Counted from the first letter of the stretch, positions 9,473-22,049 are shown. The stretch is DNA of 64,000 nucleotides from Microplitis mediator (GCF_029852145.1 NC_079979.1:7542642-7606641); one strand, 5' to 3'. Numbers and translations are program-made. The notes: a model not told the origin generated them from the letters alone.

Positions 9473-12330
9473 ATTTTCACTTAAATAGTTATTTAAACAA
9501 TTGAAAATAATTACTAAATATAGATAATAGTACAGCCAATTCTTTGGAATCTCAACACTTAGTAATTTTTAGGCTATCTACAGATCTAGTGACTTTTCAC
9601 AAAAAAAAAAACAGTGTTACCAATTTCGAATTACAGTGTCATCTTGTGGTTGTTAAATTCATTGAATATTGGGCGGGAACGTTTAAGTTATCTGAAACAA
9701 CGTTGATTTACATGAACAATAGTAATGAATTTACTGATTTACTCATTACAGTTACTGATAGAGTTTTTAATAATAGTTAAGTACATTGAATAAAATCATT
9801 TTAATAATGTAAGGATATTTTATTTCTTTTATGGTTTTCTCTACCTTAGTAAACGAGTAAGTTTTGTATTTTATCAGTTCAATAGTAAAATTATTAGAAA
9901 AACCCGATTTTTGAGCAAAAAATGGTTTTTATATTTTTTTAATATGTAGTACCATTTTTAAAAATTTCGAAAGGCCATAGATTCATAGGAAATTGGATGA
10001 GGAATTCAAAAAAAAATATTTTCATAACTGTGTCATAATGGTAAGATGCTTAAAAATTGAAATTAAAAATATAAACTCGTTTTTTTTTAGGTTTTTGTGA
10101 GCCGAAATAGCTCTTATTTTCTTTCCAGATAGCTACTATCAACCCCCAAAACATATCCAATTTTCAGATCAATCGAATAAGTACGCTCTGAGAACATCAA
10201 TTTTTTCTAATTTTCAGTATTTTTCGATTTACTCTGAAGTGGTTATAGATAAAGACCTGAAACTCGCAGCATCGAAGTATCTCATGGATACAAACATTCC
10301 CTGAAAAAATGAGCCCGATCCCTATCTTGGGCCGATTCGGTATACTTATCGTCCCACGGCCTTTGATATTACAATTTTTTGAAAGTCGCGCGCTTGCGAA
10401 CCAGATTTACATCTTTCTTCGTTTCATTTTGTCCGACTCTAACAGTTTTAGGCGCTTTCTTTCAAATTAAGTCATTCTCTTAAAGCAGCGCCACCATTAT
10501 TTTCTCTGATTTTATAGACACTTCTAATATACAGAGAGAGTGCTCCTTACTTCTACCCTCCATAGAATAAGATGTACGATTCAAATTAAGAGAAGGGATT
10601 TAAGGTTGGCCGGGAAAGGGTTAATTTCAAAAATTGGTATTAAAAATTCTTCAATATTCATAAGTAAATAATCCAGTTGAAATTATATCATAAATTTTTC
10701 GACATATAATCAAACATTTCATAGTAAATTATTTTTAAGAAATCGGTCTATCGGTTGACCCTGTGGGCCAGCCCTAAAACTTCCCGCTACACATCATTGT
10801 GAATACGTTTTCGAGCTCTTCCAGCTCAAAAGTACTCTTGGATGCCGATCTTTTCGATAAAAAACGTCTTTTACCATTTCTTCTCTAACGATATCTCTCG
10901 AAAAAATTGACCGATTGAGACGGTTAAGGTGGCTATCGACGCACTTTTTGAGTACTAGAGCTGATTAGATTTTGAAATCGATTAATTCAATTTTTTTTTA
11001 GATATTTGAAAAAAAAAATGTTTTTTACTATTTCTTCTATCAACGATATCTCTCAAACGAATTGATTGATTGAGACAGTTGAGGTGGCAATAGGCGAGTC
11101 TCAACATGTCTGCCGTAAAAAGCGCATCAGGTAACTTGACCGTACCATGTTGATATAATTTTTTATAGTGCCTATCGCAATACAAATTCATAGTGAGAGC
11201 TAATATCGACTATTATTTACAACTAAAAAGGTGCAAGTGTTAATTTATTGTAAGTGTACGAAAAACAACGCTTGTCACGTAACGATTTAATTTAGTTGTA
11301 ATTAATTAGTTGGTAAGGATAAAAATCTAAGTTTAGTTTGAATTTAAATCGTTACGCGAGCATTTCAACCCCACGCCGGTACAGTGACACTGTCTGCTCG
11401 TAACTGGCGCATGCGCGCAGCGTTTGTATGTGAGCACATGTCTGAATTAATTTCAATTTATAATTTAAAAATAATAATCATTGACATTTATTAGTTTTAA
11501 GCTTATAAGTATAGTTTTGAGGTATTTGTGCGGCATAATTTGTTCAAACATTATGCCCCAATAATTATTTTGTATTTGATTCTGTTAAAAAGTTTCTGCC
11601 AGGTATAAATGTGGAAAGTTTTTGCCACTGGGTAGGGGGAAAAATCTTTATTCTCTTCTATACTGTCAACGCTGATTTTATGATTCAAATCAATTATTAT
11701 CTAATTAATGACATAGTTTAAAAATATAAATCTTGCATAAATAAATATAAGATATATTAAGGTTAATATTGATGCATTATTCAGGTTGGGAAAAAGCATA
11801 TTTATAATTTATTTGTTTGATTTAAAGTCAGACCCAGAGCTAAATAATAATAATAATCAAGAGCGATTGTTGCACCATGTGGGTGGCCAACAGGTGGTTG
11901 TGCCCGAAAACTAATAAGATTGACACGGAGACTTGTTGTGAGTAGACGCTGTCGTGATTGGAAAATTTGCTTATACGTTTTTTTGTATATATGCGATTAT
12001 CTTTTGTGGTTGTTAATTGTGTGTGATTGTTTAAATTCATCGGGTGATTTTTTCAATTATTCCTTGGATTAGATTGATTAATTGCTGGTCGCATCAAAGA
12101 GTAAGTACTTTGTAGTTCTTCCGTCGCATTTTCACTTGTTAACCCCCCAGTACTTGTTGGTCGCCGCGGAAAAAAATTCACGTGCTCGCACTACGCCCCG
12201 GCGTGGGTACTTGAATTTATTTATAATCGCCCTGAATGAAACATTTCGACTACTATTAATTAATTAAAAATTGATGTTTTTATTCTTTTTGTTTGATTAT
12301 CAATTGTAATTGGAACTGCGTATATAGATA
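9473..12330. other. AT-rich intergenic DNA without a recognisable gene
   Basis: Only short, compositionally random frames. Structures seen: two diverged direct copies of an ~82-bp segment (about 10,852-10,934 and 11,020-11,100), and an inverted repeat near 11,277-11,290 and 11,342-11,357 around CGTAACGATTTAA. No tRNA, promoter or transposon end was identified. Confidence 0.5.
10852..11100. repeat. Two diverged direct repeats of about 82 bp
   Basis: The segment containing CGATATCTCTC and TTGAGACGGTTAAGGTGG (10,852-10,934) recurs at 11,020-11,100 with about 75-80% identity by eye. The spacing is about 168 bp start to start. Possibly two units of a decayed satellite. Confidence 0.5.
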
Positions 12331-12499
12331 TTAGGGTGCGTCATTTCGGAGCAATATTTTTTTTTTAAGTGCATGTGGGAAAAATCATATTTCAACACAA
12401 AAAAAAATTTTTGCGAAACTATCAGACTTATCACAAAATGTTGTAAAATCTTTTTTGTTGACAACTTTATTCTCTACAAATTATTACACCGGCACACAG

Positions 12500-13043
12500 A
12501 AAAAAAATTGTCTGTACACCGAGCACCACCTATCTACGGGCATGTTTTTCGACCTGCTGAATACGAATTTCAAGTCAGTTGAGGCCGCTCAGCCTTCTAT
12601 TTCGAGTAAATTGCAAAAAAACCCCCCAAAATAGCGAAAATTCGATGTTTTGGAAAGAAAAAAAATTTTGAGATTTAAGGCAAGCATAATTTTCATGTAT
12701 TTTGATCTGTTAAATACTAACTTCAATCGTACTTTAATCATAAACTTTTTTAATTCTAAAAAAATAGTAAAATATCCTCAAAAATTGCAAAAATCGTGAA
12801 AAATTGGGATTATCTTGGAAAAAAAAAATTTGTAGACCCGGATTGACGGAGATTTTTATGTAATTTAATCTGTTTGATCTGATTCTGCAATAAATTTGGC
12901 CCATAGTCCCCTCAAACATTCATAAAACTGCAAAAAACCGATAAAATAACAGAGAATCGCTACTGAAAAAATGGAAAAAAATCTTCTAAACACAATTAAC
13001 TAAATTTATTGTATTTTTTATTTCTAAAATACAAGATTAAGAT
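12500..13043 (+). repeat. Subterminal inverted repeat, left arm
   Basis: Reverse complement of 20,290-20,833 at roughly 80% identity by eye. Shared landmarks include GACCTGCTGAATACGAATTT and TTGCAAAAAACC. Part of the DNA transposon ends. Confidence 0.8.
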
Positions 13044-13171
13044 CCAAGAATATACACAAATTGGATTTTTAACTGTTTTTCGAGGGTATTGTGCTGTTTC
13101 ATTCTCAAATGATCTACGACGTGGATACCTCTTTTTTCATCTTTTCTTTTATTTATTAAAAATTTGCCATT

Positions 13172-15084
13172 GTGTTAGGATTTCAACTTCTTCGATGTGT
13201 AGACTTCATTTCATTGCGTGATCGCTTGTACTTGCAACCAGGGCACCTTCTCGGGGTGACGGTGGGCAACAGAACCATCTGGCAGAGTCCCTGGGTTAAC
13301 GGCGTGTGTGCCGTCATGGCAGGTACAAGTGATGAGTACTTTACGATGCAGGGAGTCAGAGCCCCAGTATCGTCGTCTGGTCAGGGTGAGAAAGCAGGCC
13401 CGCAGGCGTCGTCATCCAGCGACTGCAGCTCTTCAGTGGTGGAAAGCTTGGCTACTGGAAAGTATACTATTACAGGAAGCAATTCCCATCTATGCAATAA
13501 GAGTCCTGATCTATTTTGTTACGTTTGTGGGGAGTTTGAACCGGTAGAAAACCGCAGAACGTTTTCAGATAGATTAAAACGAAATAATGAAGAATGCTTC
13601 GGCATTTAAATTACAAATTTGGATTCTGCATGGGTCCCACACTTTGTTCATGGTCGATGTAATATTATGATGACACGATGGGAAAAAACCAAAAACAGAG
13701 AAAACTTGAAATTTACAATTCCCATGATCTGGACTTCACCAACTAGTTCGCATAACTGTTACTTCTGTATGACTAAAATTGCTGGTTTTACTTCGTCGAA
13801 TAGAAGTGAAATACAGTACGCCAATGTTTCATCAGCTGTTAAGCCACAAAAAATAATTATTGTTGATGAAACTAAAGCTCTTGAAGAGGTGGAAGTAGAA
13901 AAAGAAGAAGTGCTAATGGAGGAAGAAGAGGAAGAAGAAATTTCTGAAGATGAAAATCCCGAAGATGAAGATTTCATGCCAGATGGGAAAACGAAAGACC
14001 CTGTAACATTAAGTCGAGAAGAACTAAATGATCTCATACGAGATTTAAATTTGCCTAAGGATGGAACTGAATTACTGGCATCACGACTAAAAATTAAAAA
14101 TTTGTTAGCTAAAAAGTTAACGGCTTACTTTTATCGGAATAGAGAGGAGGAGTTCCGGAAGTTTTTCACAAAGGACAATGAGAACTCGGTGGTGTACTGT
14201 TCCATTGTTAAAGGCTTGGTTGATGAATTAAAACCTAATATCTATAAAGACGATGAGTGGAGACTCTATAGATTCATCAACTAGAAGTCTCAAAGCTGTC
14301 TTGCTTCACATTGGAAACATATTAACGCCAATTTCAATAGCCCATTCGACGAAGCTTAAAGAGACCTATGAAAATTTGGGAATTGTATTTGATAAGATAA
14401 AGTCTACAGAACACCAATGGCAAATTTGCGGGGATCTCAAAATCACAACACTTCTTTTAGGCCAACAATCAGGATTCACAAAATATCCTTGCTATCTATG
14501 TTTGTGGGATAGCAGAGAGAGAAAGAATCACTATGTAAAAAAAGAATGGCCTACGAGAGTGCAATTCAATGTTGGTACTCATAATGCAATACGAACACCA
14601 TTAATGCAGCCTTCAAACTATCTGCTACCGCCACTTCACATCAAACTAGGTCTTCTAAAACAATATTTGAAAGCTTTGGCCAAGGATGGTGATTGTTTTC
14701 AGTACTTGAGAGAAAAGTTTCCGGCGATAAGTGATGCCAAATCAAAAGAGGGAATTTTTAATGGACCCCAAATTAGAATTCTACTTCAGGATGCTAATTT
14801 TATAGGTAAAATGAATGATACGGAGGAAGCAGCTTGGTTAAGTTTAAAAAATGTGTGTCATAACTTTTTAGGAAATAACGAAAGTGAAAATTACAGGATA
14901 ATAGTCGAAAAATTAGTGACAAATTACAAAAATTTAGGATGCTTAATGAATCTAGAATTACACTTCCTAGATTCTCACATCAACTACTTTCCTGAGAATC
15001 TTGGGGAGTACAGTGAAGAACAGGGAGAACGTTTTCATCAAGACATAATTGAAATGGAGACTAGGTATCAAGGAAATTTGAATA
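13172..15084 (+). pseudogene. Transposase-like protein of a widespread metazoan DNA-transposon family, 5' part
   Basis: This matches a family I remember as highly repeated in insect, spider and cnidarian genomes, normally one long protein. Visible parts: a zinc-binding FCYVCGEF motif (about 13,513-13,536), a second Cys pair in NCYFCM (about 13,757), an acidic run (13,880-13,975), then the conserved core with CGDLK, LLLGQQSGFTKYPCYLCLWDS, a PPLHIKLGL motif and an SEEQGERFHQD motif. Breaks: an in-frame TAA at 13,607-13,609, a frameshift near 14,255-14,270 moving from the 13,619-14,284 frame to the 14,253-15,200 frame, and a LINE insertion after 15,084. The catalytic residues and superfamily are unknown to me. 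The first residues are uncertain. Confidence 0.75.
15073..15084. repeat. LINE target-site duplication, left copy
   Basis: GAAATTTGAATA, repeated exactly at 20,070-20,081. Twelve bp is normal for target-primed reverse transcription. Confidence 0.9.
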
Positions 15085-15137
15085 AAAAAAAAAAAAAAAA
15101 AAAAATTAATAATAATAATTTATTTGCCCTTTTATCA

Positions 15138-15158
15138 GGGGTCCAAATAGCGGACCCC
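15138..15158 (-). other. LINE 3' UTR stem-loop
   Basis: GGGGTCC and GGACCCC form a perfect 7-bp stem with a 7-nt loop about 50 nt from the 3' end of the LINE RNA, just before the TTA repeats. A 3' hairpin like this is the kind of structure recognised by some LINE reverse transcriptases. The role here is inferred. Confidence 0.6.
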
Positions 15159-15440
15159 CGTTCCGCATACAATAATCTTACAAATAATCTTACATTCTAG
15201 AATTTACAGCAAATCAACTTATCCTCTACTACATAAACTTTCAACTCTTATAGCTAGCCAAAACTATCCATCCTCAGCACACTACAATATTTCCTCTCAC
15301 ACTTATAAACCTAATGGCGGGAAAAAGAAACACCTTTGGTGGAAAGAAAAAACCGCCTCACGCCTCTACTACACTCCTTCATCCCTCACACACGCACTCC
15401 GGGACCTCCGCTTCCGCTGCCTTCATACTAATTTTCCCCT

Positions 15441-18400
15441 TTACTTATTCCACCCCGAGAGCTCCCAAAGCAATTCAATACCCTTTAGCCAACTCTCACC
15501 TTGCCCCTCCTCCCCCAATACCTGATTCCTCATCTCCTGCCATCCTTTTTCCAACCCCAGACCCGAACATACCTCCCAGACATGCTCCCACGTCTCCCTT
15601 TCCACCCCGCAGACGTTACAGAGTCTATCATCCCTTTTTTCCCAGTACCTATTCCTTTTTAAACAGTCTCCTAGCCTGAATCTAGCAATTCTACTCCACC
15701 TTTCCTCACTCCAACCTTTTTTAAGGTATCCCGGAATCCCTGCGCTTTTAACAAACTTGTACTCTCCGTTGCTTCTTGAGCTCCATATTTTCTCCCATCT
15801 CTCCCTTTCTTGTTTCCGTTTATCCATTTTTACAAAAGCTTCCCCTCTCATTTCTCCTTCTTCCCACCTCCTTTCAACCTCCATAAGATTTAGCTCTCTA
15901 TCCTCATAAAAGTCCCTCCTTTCCGCTTCCCACCCTCTTAGCCCTCTTCCTGCCCTAATTCTCTTTCTCATTTCCATTCTGCATCTCCACGCAATCAGCC
16001 CTCCTCCCCCCTCCTCAACTCTTTTCTCATAACTCCAAGCCCTCATCCCAGCCTTACCTTCCAAGCGGTCTCTCTGCAGTTCTTCTCTCACCAAGTATCC
16101 CGCCACCCTTCTCGAGACCCCTAGCACCCATCTCAGGTATCTTTCCTGGATTCTTTCTATCTCCTCTCTACCTTTCCACCCCAAAATTTCCACGCCATAG
16201 CTCATCAATGGCCATACCAATCTGCCAAACAACCATAATCTTCTAGCCCAATCACCTCCAAATTTCCATTTACCTATACCCCAAATCTGGCCTAAAATCC
16301 TCGCTCCCTTTGCTACTCTTTCTCTCACATGTTCTCTCTGATCACCATTCATCCTTACAACATAACCTAAATGCGTGTATCTATCAACTTCTTGGATTTC
16401 TTTTCCCTCCCAGATCCACCGTACCTTTCTCTTCCTGCCACCACCTTTTCTGCATCTTAAAATCTTAGTCTTTCCTACATTTACCTCTAACTTTTTTCTT
16501 GCCACAAATCTCTCCAGTGCTCTTATCATTCCCTTCATATCATCTTCATTTTTGGCCAGCAACGCTATATCATCTGCATACGCTAGCGAGCGCACTTTCT
16601 TCCCCCCCGCTAACTCCACCCCTCCCCACCTGCCTTTCTCTAATTCCTCGTCTAGATCCGCTAAAAAGAGTACGAAGAGTAACGGGCTTAAAGGACACCC
16701 CTGTCGCACCCCTTTCTCCGTCCAGAATCTTTATCCTAGCTTCTTATCAATTCTCACTCTACCACACGTTTCCTTCAGCACCTCCTCGCATCTTCTCACC
16801 AAGCTTTCCCTCACTCCTCTCTCTTTCATAGCCACACGTAGTTCTCTCCTGTCCACCGTATCGAACGCCGCTTTGAAATCAACAAACAACACCAACACTT
16901 TCCCTTTATCTTTATCCATTTCCCGGTTGATCAAATAATTCAGAACGTAAATGTTATCTATGGTCCCTCTCCCTTCTCTAAAACCAGCCTCAGATTCTGG
17001 CAACAGCCCTTTACTCTCCACTTCTACCTTTAACCTCTTCTCCAGAATTCCCACATACACCTTATACGCAGTTTGCATTATCTTAATCCCCCTATAATCC
17101 TCCACCTTAGTCCCATCACCTTTTTTCCTAATAGGCACAATCACACCATTTTTCCATTCATCCGGCCATCTCTTCCCACGCCATACTCTTTGACATATCC
17201 CCCAGAGCTCTCTTAGCACAACTTCCCCTCCATACTTCCAAACTTCATTCGGTATACCATCCTCCCCTAACGCCTTAAAGTCCTTTAGCTTACCCACCAC
17301 GTCTCTAACTTATTTGAAATCAATATCTTCTTCTGCATCCACCTCCAGTCTCTCACTACATTCAAACATCAATTCTCTCTTTTCTTCTACTCCCCCAAGC
17401 ACTTTCCTAAAGTGCTTATCCCATTCATCTATCTTAATCTCTTTATTTATATTCTCTCTCTTTTTTCTTCCCTGATTAACTACTTTTCAAATTTGAGACT
17501 CGGATTTCGCATTACATACATATTCCTCCCACTTCCGCCTTTCAGTCTCTTTTTTCTCTTCACACAATTTCTCATACCTCTTTTTCTGCCGCAGATACTC
17601 TTTCTTTTCACCTTTCCCACGTTTAAATTTATTTAAGGCTCTCCTTAACTTTCTTTTCTCATCCTTGCATTCCTCATCCCACCACCCCCTGTTTCCTCCG
17701 CTTTTTCCACCTCCCTTGTTCACTTCCCTTAGCGCACTTTTGATTCTTCCTTTAAGCCCTCCCCAGATCTCTTCCACTTTACCTCCTGCAGCTTCACCCT
17801 CCCCAAACTCACGCTGACACGTATCTATACTTTCTTCAGACCACACGTCTCTTCCTGACATCTCTATCCGTTTTTTTCTCGCATTGTCTGACCTTTTCCC
17901 ACGCGCTTTCAATTCCACCACCACTGGGAGATGATCCGAATCGGTCCTATCTTCTACTATTAAGCCCTTAACCTTATCCCTGCATCTTTCATCAATCAGG
18001 ACTAAGTCTATAACCGAGCAGCCTCTTTGCCCTATGAAAATCCATGCACCCTCTTCGTCCCCAGTCACCCACCCATTCAGGATTGCCCAGCCTCTTTCAT
18101 TTATAAACTTACAGAGCTCTCTACTTTCCTTGTTAATGACCTTATCTCTGGAATTTCTAACTACAATATCCATTTGATCTCCTATACCCATAAACCCTCC
18201 TTCGTCTCCAGTTCTCGCATTAAAATCACCACCAATTAATATTTGGAATTCCCACACTTCATCCATCCATTTATTCATGAGATCCTTCTTTCTTTCTAAG
18301 TCTTCATTCACGTAGACCCCAACCACCCACCACCACTCTTCTCCGAGCTTAACCTCTTTTTCCACCCAACCCTCCACATCCCGCTTACCCCTTTTTCCTA

Positions 18401-18743
18401 TTTCAATTCCTTCTTTTACCACTATCAGGATCCCCCCTTTTGCCCTCCCTCTACCCGTGGTCGTTATTGCCTCCTGGATGTCCCACATGAACCCCGTTTT
18501 GCAAGAGTCCCTTATCCCGGCCCAAGTCTTATTGTTTTCCCAAGTCTCTAGGAGGACAACAATGTCCCATTCTTTTAACCCCACCCAGAAGTCTTCATCC
18601 TTATTTTTAATCCCTGCTACATTCCAGAAACCTATCCGAAACGAAAATGCCCCCCACCCCTTGACTCTATCCTTTGTTTTCCCTCCCCCCTTACCCTTTT
18701 TACCAACCTCCTGCCTTATTCGTTTCCCTGCTGGTGTTTCCAC
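15441..18743 (-). pseudogene. LINE ORF2: AP endonuclease plus reverse transcriptase, three in-frame stops
   Basis: ORF2 nicks the target and copies the RNA. The endonuclease part (18,743-17,487, 418 residues) shows an N-terminal FWNVAG motif, an LLETW motif, GGDFNART and an SDHLPVVVE motif as in APE-type nucleases. A TGA at 17,487-17,489 and a TAA near 17,310 separate it from the RT. The RT fingers and palm lie at 17,300-16,731, a TAA at 16,731-16,733 follows, and the frame reopens with RQGCPLSPLLF, the catalytic YADD and a long thumb region (16,709-15,441). A C-x2-C-x8-H-x4-C finger lies near the C-terminus. All pieces share one frame, so only point nonsense changes are needed to explain the breaks. 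The apparent first codon is GTG and overlaps the end of ORF1b by 28 bp. Confidence 0.88.
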
Positions 18744-19381
18744 CTTCCCTCAGACTCATCCCACACTCTCAGCTTTCCATTCAACCACATTTTCATATAT
18801 CCAACTTTCACTGCTTTACCCAAAGCTCTCTCTTTCATTGCCTCATCAACAATAATCCATCTTATCCTTCTTTCTTCAAACGTTAGGTCGTCTTCTACCC
18901 TTATTTTCTCCCCTTTCAGTTTGCTCTTTGCTACCATAACTTCCCTTTTCCTGTCAAACCCTTCCAATTCAACTAGGATCAGACCTTTACCTTCCTTATC
19001 CAAACCTCTAATCTTTCTCATACTTTTTCTCCCCCCAGTGACCTCCATTTTAGCCCATACCCTGTCTACTTCCCTTCTCCAATCCACTCCCGCATTCATA
19101 TTGACTCCTTTTACTATAACATTCATTCTTCTTGCCTCTCTTTCTCTCCTTTCCGCTACCGCTTCCGGGTTTCTCAACCTTCTTTCAGTCTCCTTATCAA
19201 TCATACCACCAATCTCCATTGCATTTTCTCCTAGAGTTCCCCCTCTGTTGCCGTGCTCTAATTTTTCCATCCTTTCCTCTAGGCTTTCTAACCTACCACT
19301 CATCTCCAGCTTCTCCTCCTCCCATTTCTTCATGAACTCCTCTCTCTCCTTTCTACCTTCCTCTCTCAATTCCTCTCTCAT
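18716..19381 (-). CDS. LINE ORF1b: coiled coil plus RRM-like domain
   Basis: A 221-residue frame starting at ATG 19,381. The first ~60 residues are Glu/Lys-rich heptads predicted to form a coiled coil. The remainder resembles the nucleic-acid-binding module of LINE ORF1 proteins, with alternating beta and alpha character. The ATG overlaps the TGA of the upstream frame (ATGA), and its own end overlaps ORF2. The stop-start coupling suggests translation by reinitiation. The RRM assignment is inferred from the pattern only. Confidence 0.65.
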   Translation of the reverse strand: MREELREEGRKEREEFMKKWEEEKLEMSGRLESLEERMEKLEHGNRGGTLGENAMEIGGMIDKETERRLRNPEAVAERREREARRMNVIVKGVNMNAGVDWRREVDRVWAKMEVTGGRKSMRKIRGLDKEGKGLILVELEGFDRKREVMVAKSKLKGEKIRVEDDLTFEERRIRWIIVDEAMKERALGKAVKVGYMKMWLNGKLRVWDESEGRWKHQQGNE

Positions 19382-19704
19382 TGCCCGACCTCGTCACTAA
19401 CCTTCTTACATTCATCCTTAATCCTCTGATCTAACTCCTCTAACTTTTTCATCAGCGCCTCCATTTCTTCCGGCTTCAGCGTTTCCTTTTCCACGTGAAC
19501 CCTGATTTGCAATCTACTTTTCTTTAGAATCTCCCTTTCTCCCTTATCCTTCGCTAGCACACACTCTCCTTCTACCTCCCTAACTCTTTTACCCCCAGCC
19601 AACGACTCCTCCAAGTCACCAGTACTCGCCGTTCTTTCCAACCTAAAATCCACCTGAAACCAGTTAAAAATTCCCGCCTTTTTTCCCTCTTTATCATCTG
19701 GCAT
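19378..19704 (-). CDS. LINE ORF1a: small acidic/charged protein
   Basis: A 108-residue frame beginning ATGCCAGATGATAAAG and ending at TGA 19,378-19,380, overlapping the next start by 4 nt. The C-terminal half is a charged helix that may extend the coiled coil of ORF1b, so ORF1a and ORF1b may be one ancestral ORF1 split by a frameshift. No catalytic motif. Confidence 0.5.
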   Translation of the reverse strand: MPDDKEGKKAGIFNWFQVDFRLERTASTGDLEESLAGGKRVREVEGECVLAKDKGEREILKKSRLQIRVHVEKETLKPEEMEALMKKLEELDQRIKDECKKVSDEVGQ

Positions 19705-20069
19705 AACTTTTCACCCAAACCCTACCTTATCGACCTCTTTCCTTGATGACTTACCAACACGCCTCTACTTCTAACTTTCACCACCGCGACACCTACACTC
19801 TACCTCTACCCCACTTCCCCGCACTACTATGCCCTTCGCCCTCCTGAACCTAACCTGTCCCCGACAACTTCCCCGCTTTTACCTCTTTTCTACCACACAG
19901 TATTACACTTCCCTCTAAAACCCTTTATCTCAACTTAAACTCCTCTTTTTTAGCTATATTTAAACCCCAAAACTACCCATAAACTCCCTCCCTTACACTG
20001 AGAAATATATTCTCTTAAAATCACAACTTAAACACGCTTCTACACACTACGGCACCGGAAACGGAAGTC

Positions 20070-20081
20070 GAAATTTGAATA
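20070..20081. repeat. LINE target-site duplication, right copy
   Basis: Exact copy of 15,073-15,084 (GAAATTTGAATA). Confidence 0.9.
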
Positions 20082-20212
20082 TCAACATGATGGCAGACTA
20101 TTGCTGGACACTCAAAAAAGATATACCAAAAGAAAATAACAAACGAAAGAAAAATCCACTGCGTAGATCATTTGAAAATAAAAGAGTTCGATACCACCGC
20201 AAAACAGTTTAA
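20082..20212 (+). pseudogene. C-terminal end of the DNA-transposon transposase, beyond the LINE
   Basis: After removal of the LINE and one target copy the transposase frame continues for 43 codons: a conserved MMADYCW motif, then a basic Lys/Arg-rich tail, ending in TAA at 20,210-20,212. The register is preserved exactly, which confirms that the LINE landed in a frame that was open at this point. Confidence 0.8.
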
Positions 20213-20289
20213 AAGTTGAGAAAATCATTCTTCTAACTCTGTTTATATGTCATTTTCATAGATTTTACAATTTTTTTTGCAGTTTCAGA

Positions 20290-20833
20290 TTTTAATCATG
20301 TATTTTGATAATAAAAAATACAAGAAATTTATTTGATTGTATTTAAAAGATTATTTTTCATTTTTTCAGCAGCAATTTTCTGCTATTTTATCGATTTTTT
20401 GCAATTTTGAGAATGTTCGAGGGGACTGTGGGCCAAATTTATTGCAAAATCAGATTGAGCAGATTAAATTACATGAAAATCTTCGTCAATCCGGGTCCAC
20501 AAAATTTTTTATACCAAGAAAATCCCAATTTACTTCGACATTTACAATTTTTGATGATTTTTTACAATTTTTTTAGATTTAAAACAGTTTATGATTAAAG
20601 TACGATCGAAATTAGTATTTAACAGACCATAATACATGAAAATTATGCTTGCCTTAGATCTCAAAATTTTTTTTCTCGCCAAAACATCGAATTTTCGCTA
20701 TTTTTTGGGGTTTTTTGCAATTTACTCGAAATTGAAGGCTGGACGGCCTAAACTGACTTGAAATTCGTATTCAGCAGGTCAAAAAACATGCCCGAAAATA
20801 GGTGGCGCCCGGTGTACAGACATTTTTTTTTGT
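20290..20833 (-). repeat. Subterminal inverted repeat, right arm
   Basis: Reverse complement of 12,500-13,043. Continuity with the terminal 85 bp (22,715-22,799) is broken by about 1.9 kb of inserted DNA. Confidence 0.8.
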
Positions 20834-22049
20834 TTGCCGTTGTTATTATTATAACAGATGCTGGTTTCAGTTTCGAGTGTTCGAACCACGTATTAGAAGC
20901 TGCAGATATACTATGGATTGCATTTTGTTTTACACACCGAAATTGACCACAAATATCTCGTTTTTTCGTATAAGACATATCTTTTTTATGTTTGGTGTAA
21001 TATTTCGTTGTAGGTATTAAATTTACGATTCTTATCCAGTTTAATATTTCACGATCATTTTGAAAAATCGAAAAAAGTTTATAAAGATTTTATATTTCCA
21101 TAATTTTATGATAAATCAATAATTAATTAATATATAATTTCAATTATTAAATTAAATTCTAATTTATGTATATGACAAGATTATTTCTAAAAATAAAATG
21201 ATTTATTTTCTTAATAATTGAATATTTTTAGGTTATGTTTAACAACTAATTCTATTAAAAAATTATTTATTGTTTTTTTTGTTATATTATGATTGTTTAT
21301 TTAAAAACTTAATTTATTTTCTAATTATATTGATGATTTTCAATTCATTATTAAATATTAATTACAATGTAACACAAAATTTTATTTTAACGAGAAGAAG
21401 AAAGAATATACAATAAGTTTTCTTGTTTGGCGCTGTAATAATTATTGTACATGTTTTGAGGTTATGTTTAATTTTGGTAGTTTTAATATAAATCAATCAC
21501 ACATAAATTTCCTGATCAAATGGCAAAATACAGTAACAGCAAAAATTTTTTCAATATTAATTTTAAATTATTTGATAGTATTATATCTAAATGCAGTAGG
21601 CTGTTTTATCACGTGTTTTGTGTGTGTTATTACACATATTTTGTGAATCACACTCAAAAAAATATTTATAATAAAAAAAAAAAAATTTTTTTTTAAATTA
21701 AAAAAAAAAGATAAAAAGAAATGGCCTTTTCGGTTGCATCGCCAAAAAAGACGTGTGAAACCTTCGTCTACATCACCATACGCAACTTTTTGAAATTTTC
21801 AGCCAAATTGGTGATGTGCCGTATTAGGAAGTATAGCCCGGCGACCGTACACGTTGGCATATATTACGGCGTGTCAGTATCTGGTGGTAGGGGACTTACT
21901 GTGTGTGTGTATGCGTAAGGGTCCGTATGCATGTGTCTGACTGCATCTTTAACAATCATCTTCACAATCGATTTTCTTAACATCAACATCATTTTAAAGA
22001 TGTTAAGGAAGAAAAATATCGAAAAAAAAAATATTTGAAAAAATCAATT
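20834..22049. other. Extra DNA within the right arm of the DNA transposon
   Basis: AT-rich, with no gene supported. A poly-A/poly-T rich stretch lies at 21,660-21,720. No transposon termini were recognised. Confidence 0.4.

Larger units (their letters stand above)
15085..20069 (-). mobile_element. Non-LTR retrotransposon (LINE), near full length, minus strand
   Basis: A 4,985-bp insertion bounded by the 12-bp duplication. On the minus strand: 5' UTR (20,069-19,705), two ORF1-type frames, then ORF2 with an AP-endonuclease, an RT and a C-terminal CCHC, and a 3' UTR (15,440-15,085) ending in TTA repeats and a T run. Base composition is strikingly C/T-rich on the plus strand (purine-rich sense RNA) compared with the A/T-rich surroundings. 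Three stops in ORF2 make it inactive. The domain order and APE-type endonuclease suggest a Jockey/R1/I-like group. The clade is unresolved. Confidence 0.9.

Noticed and set aside
9544..9780. 78-codon plus-strand frame upstream of the DDE transposase
   Set aside because: No motif, low complexity, in transposon flank. Not distinguishable from chance.
13759..14037. 92-codon Ser-rich minus-strand frame
   Set aside because: Antisense shadow of the acidic Glu-rich run in the transposase.
16375..19400. Several long plus-strand frames across the LINE
   Set aside because: The LINE sense strand is purine-rich, so its complement lacks stops. The real proteins are on the minus strand.
20758..20946. 62-codon frame in the right arm of the DNA transposon
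   Set aside because: Half of it lies in the inverted repeat and the other half in unrelated DNA, so it is a chance frame.
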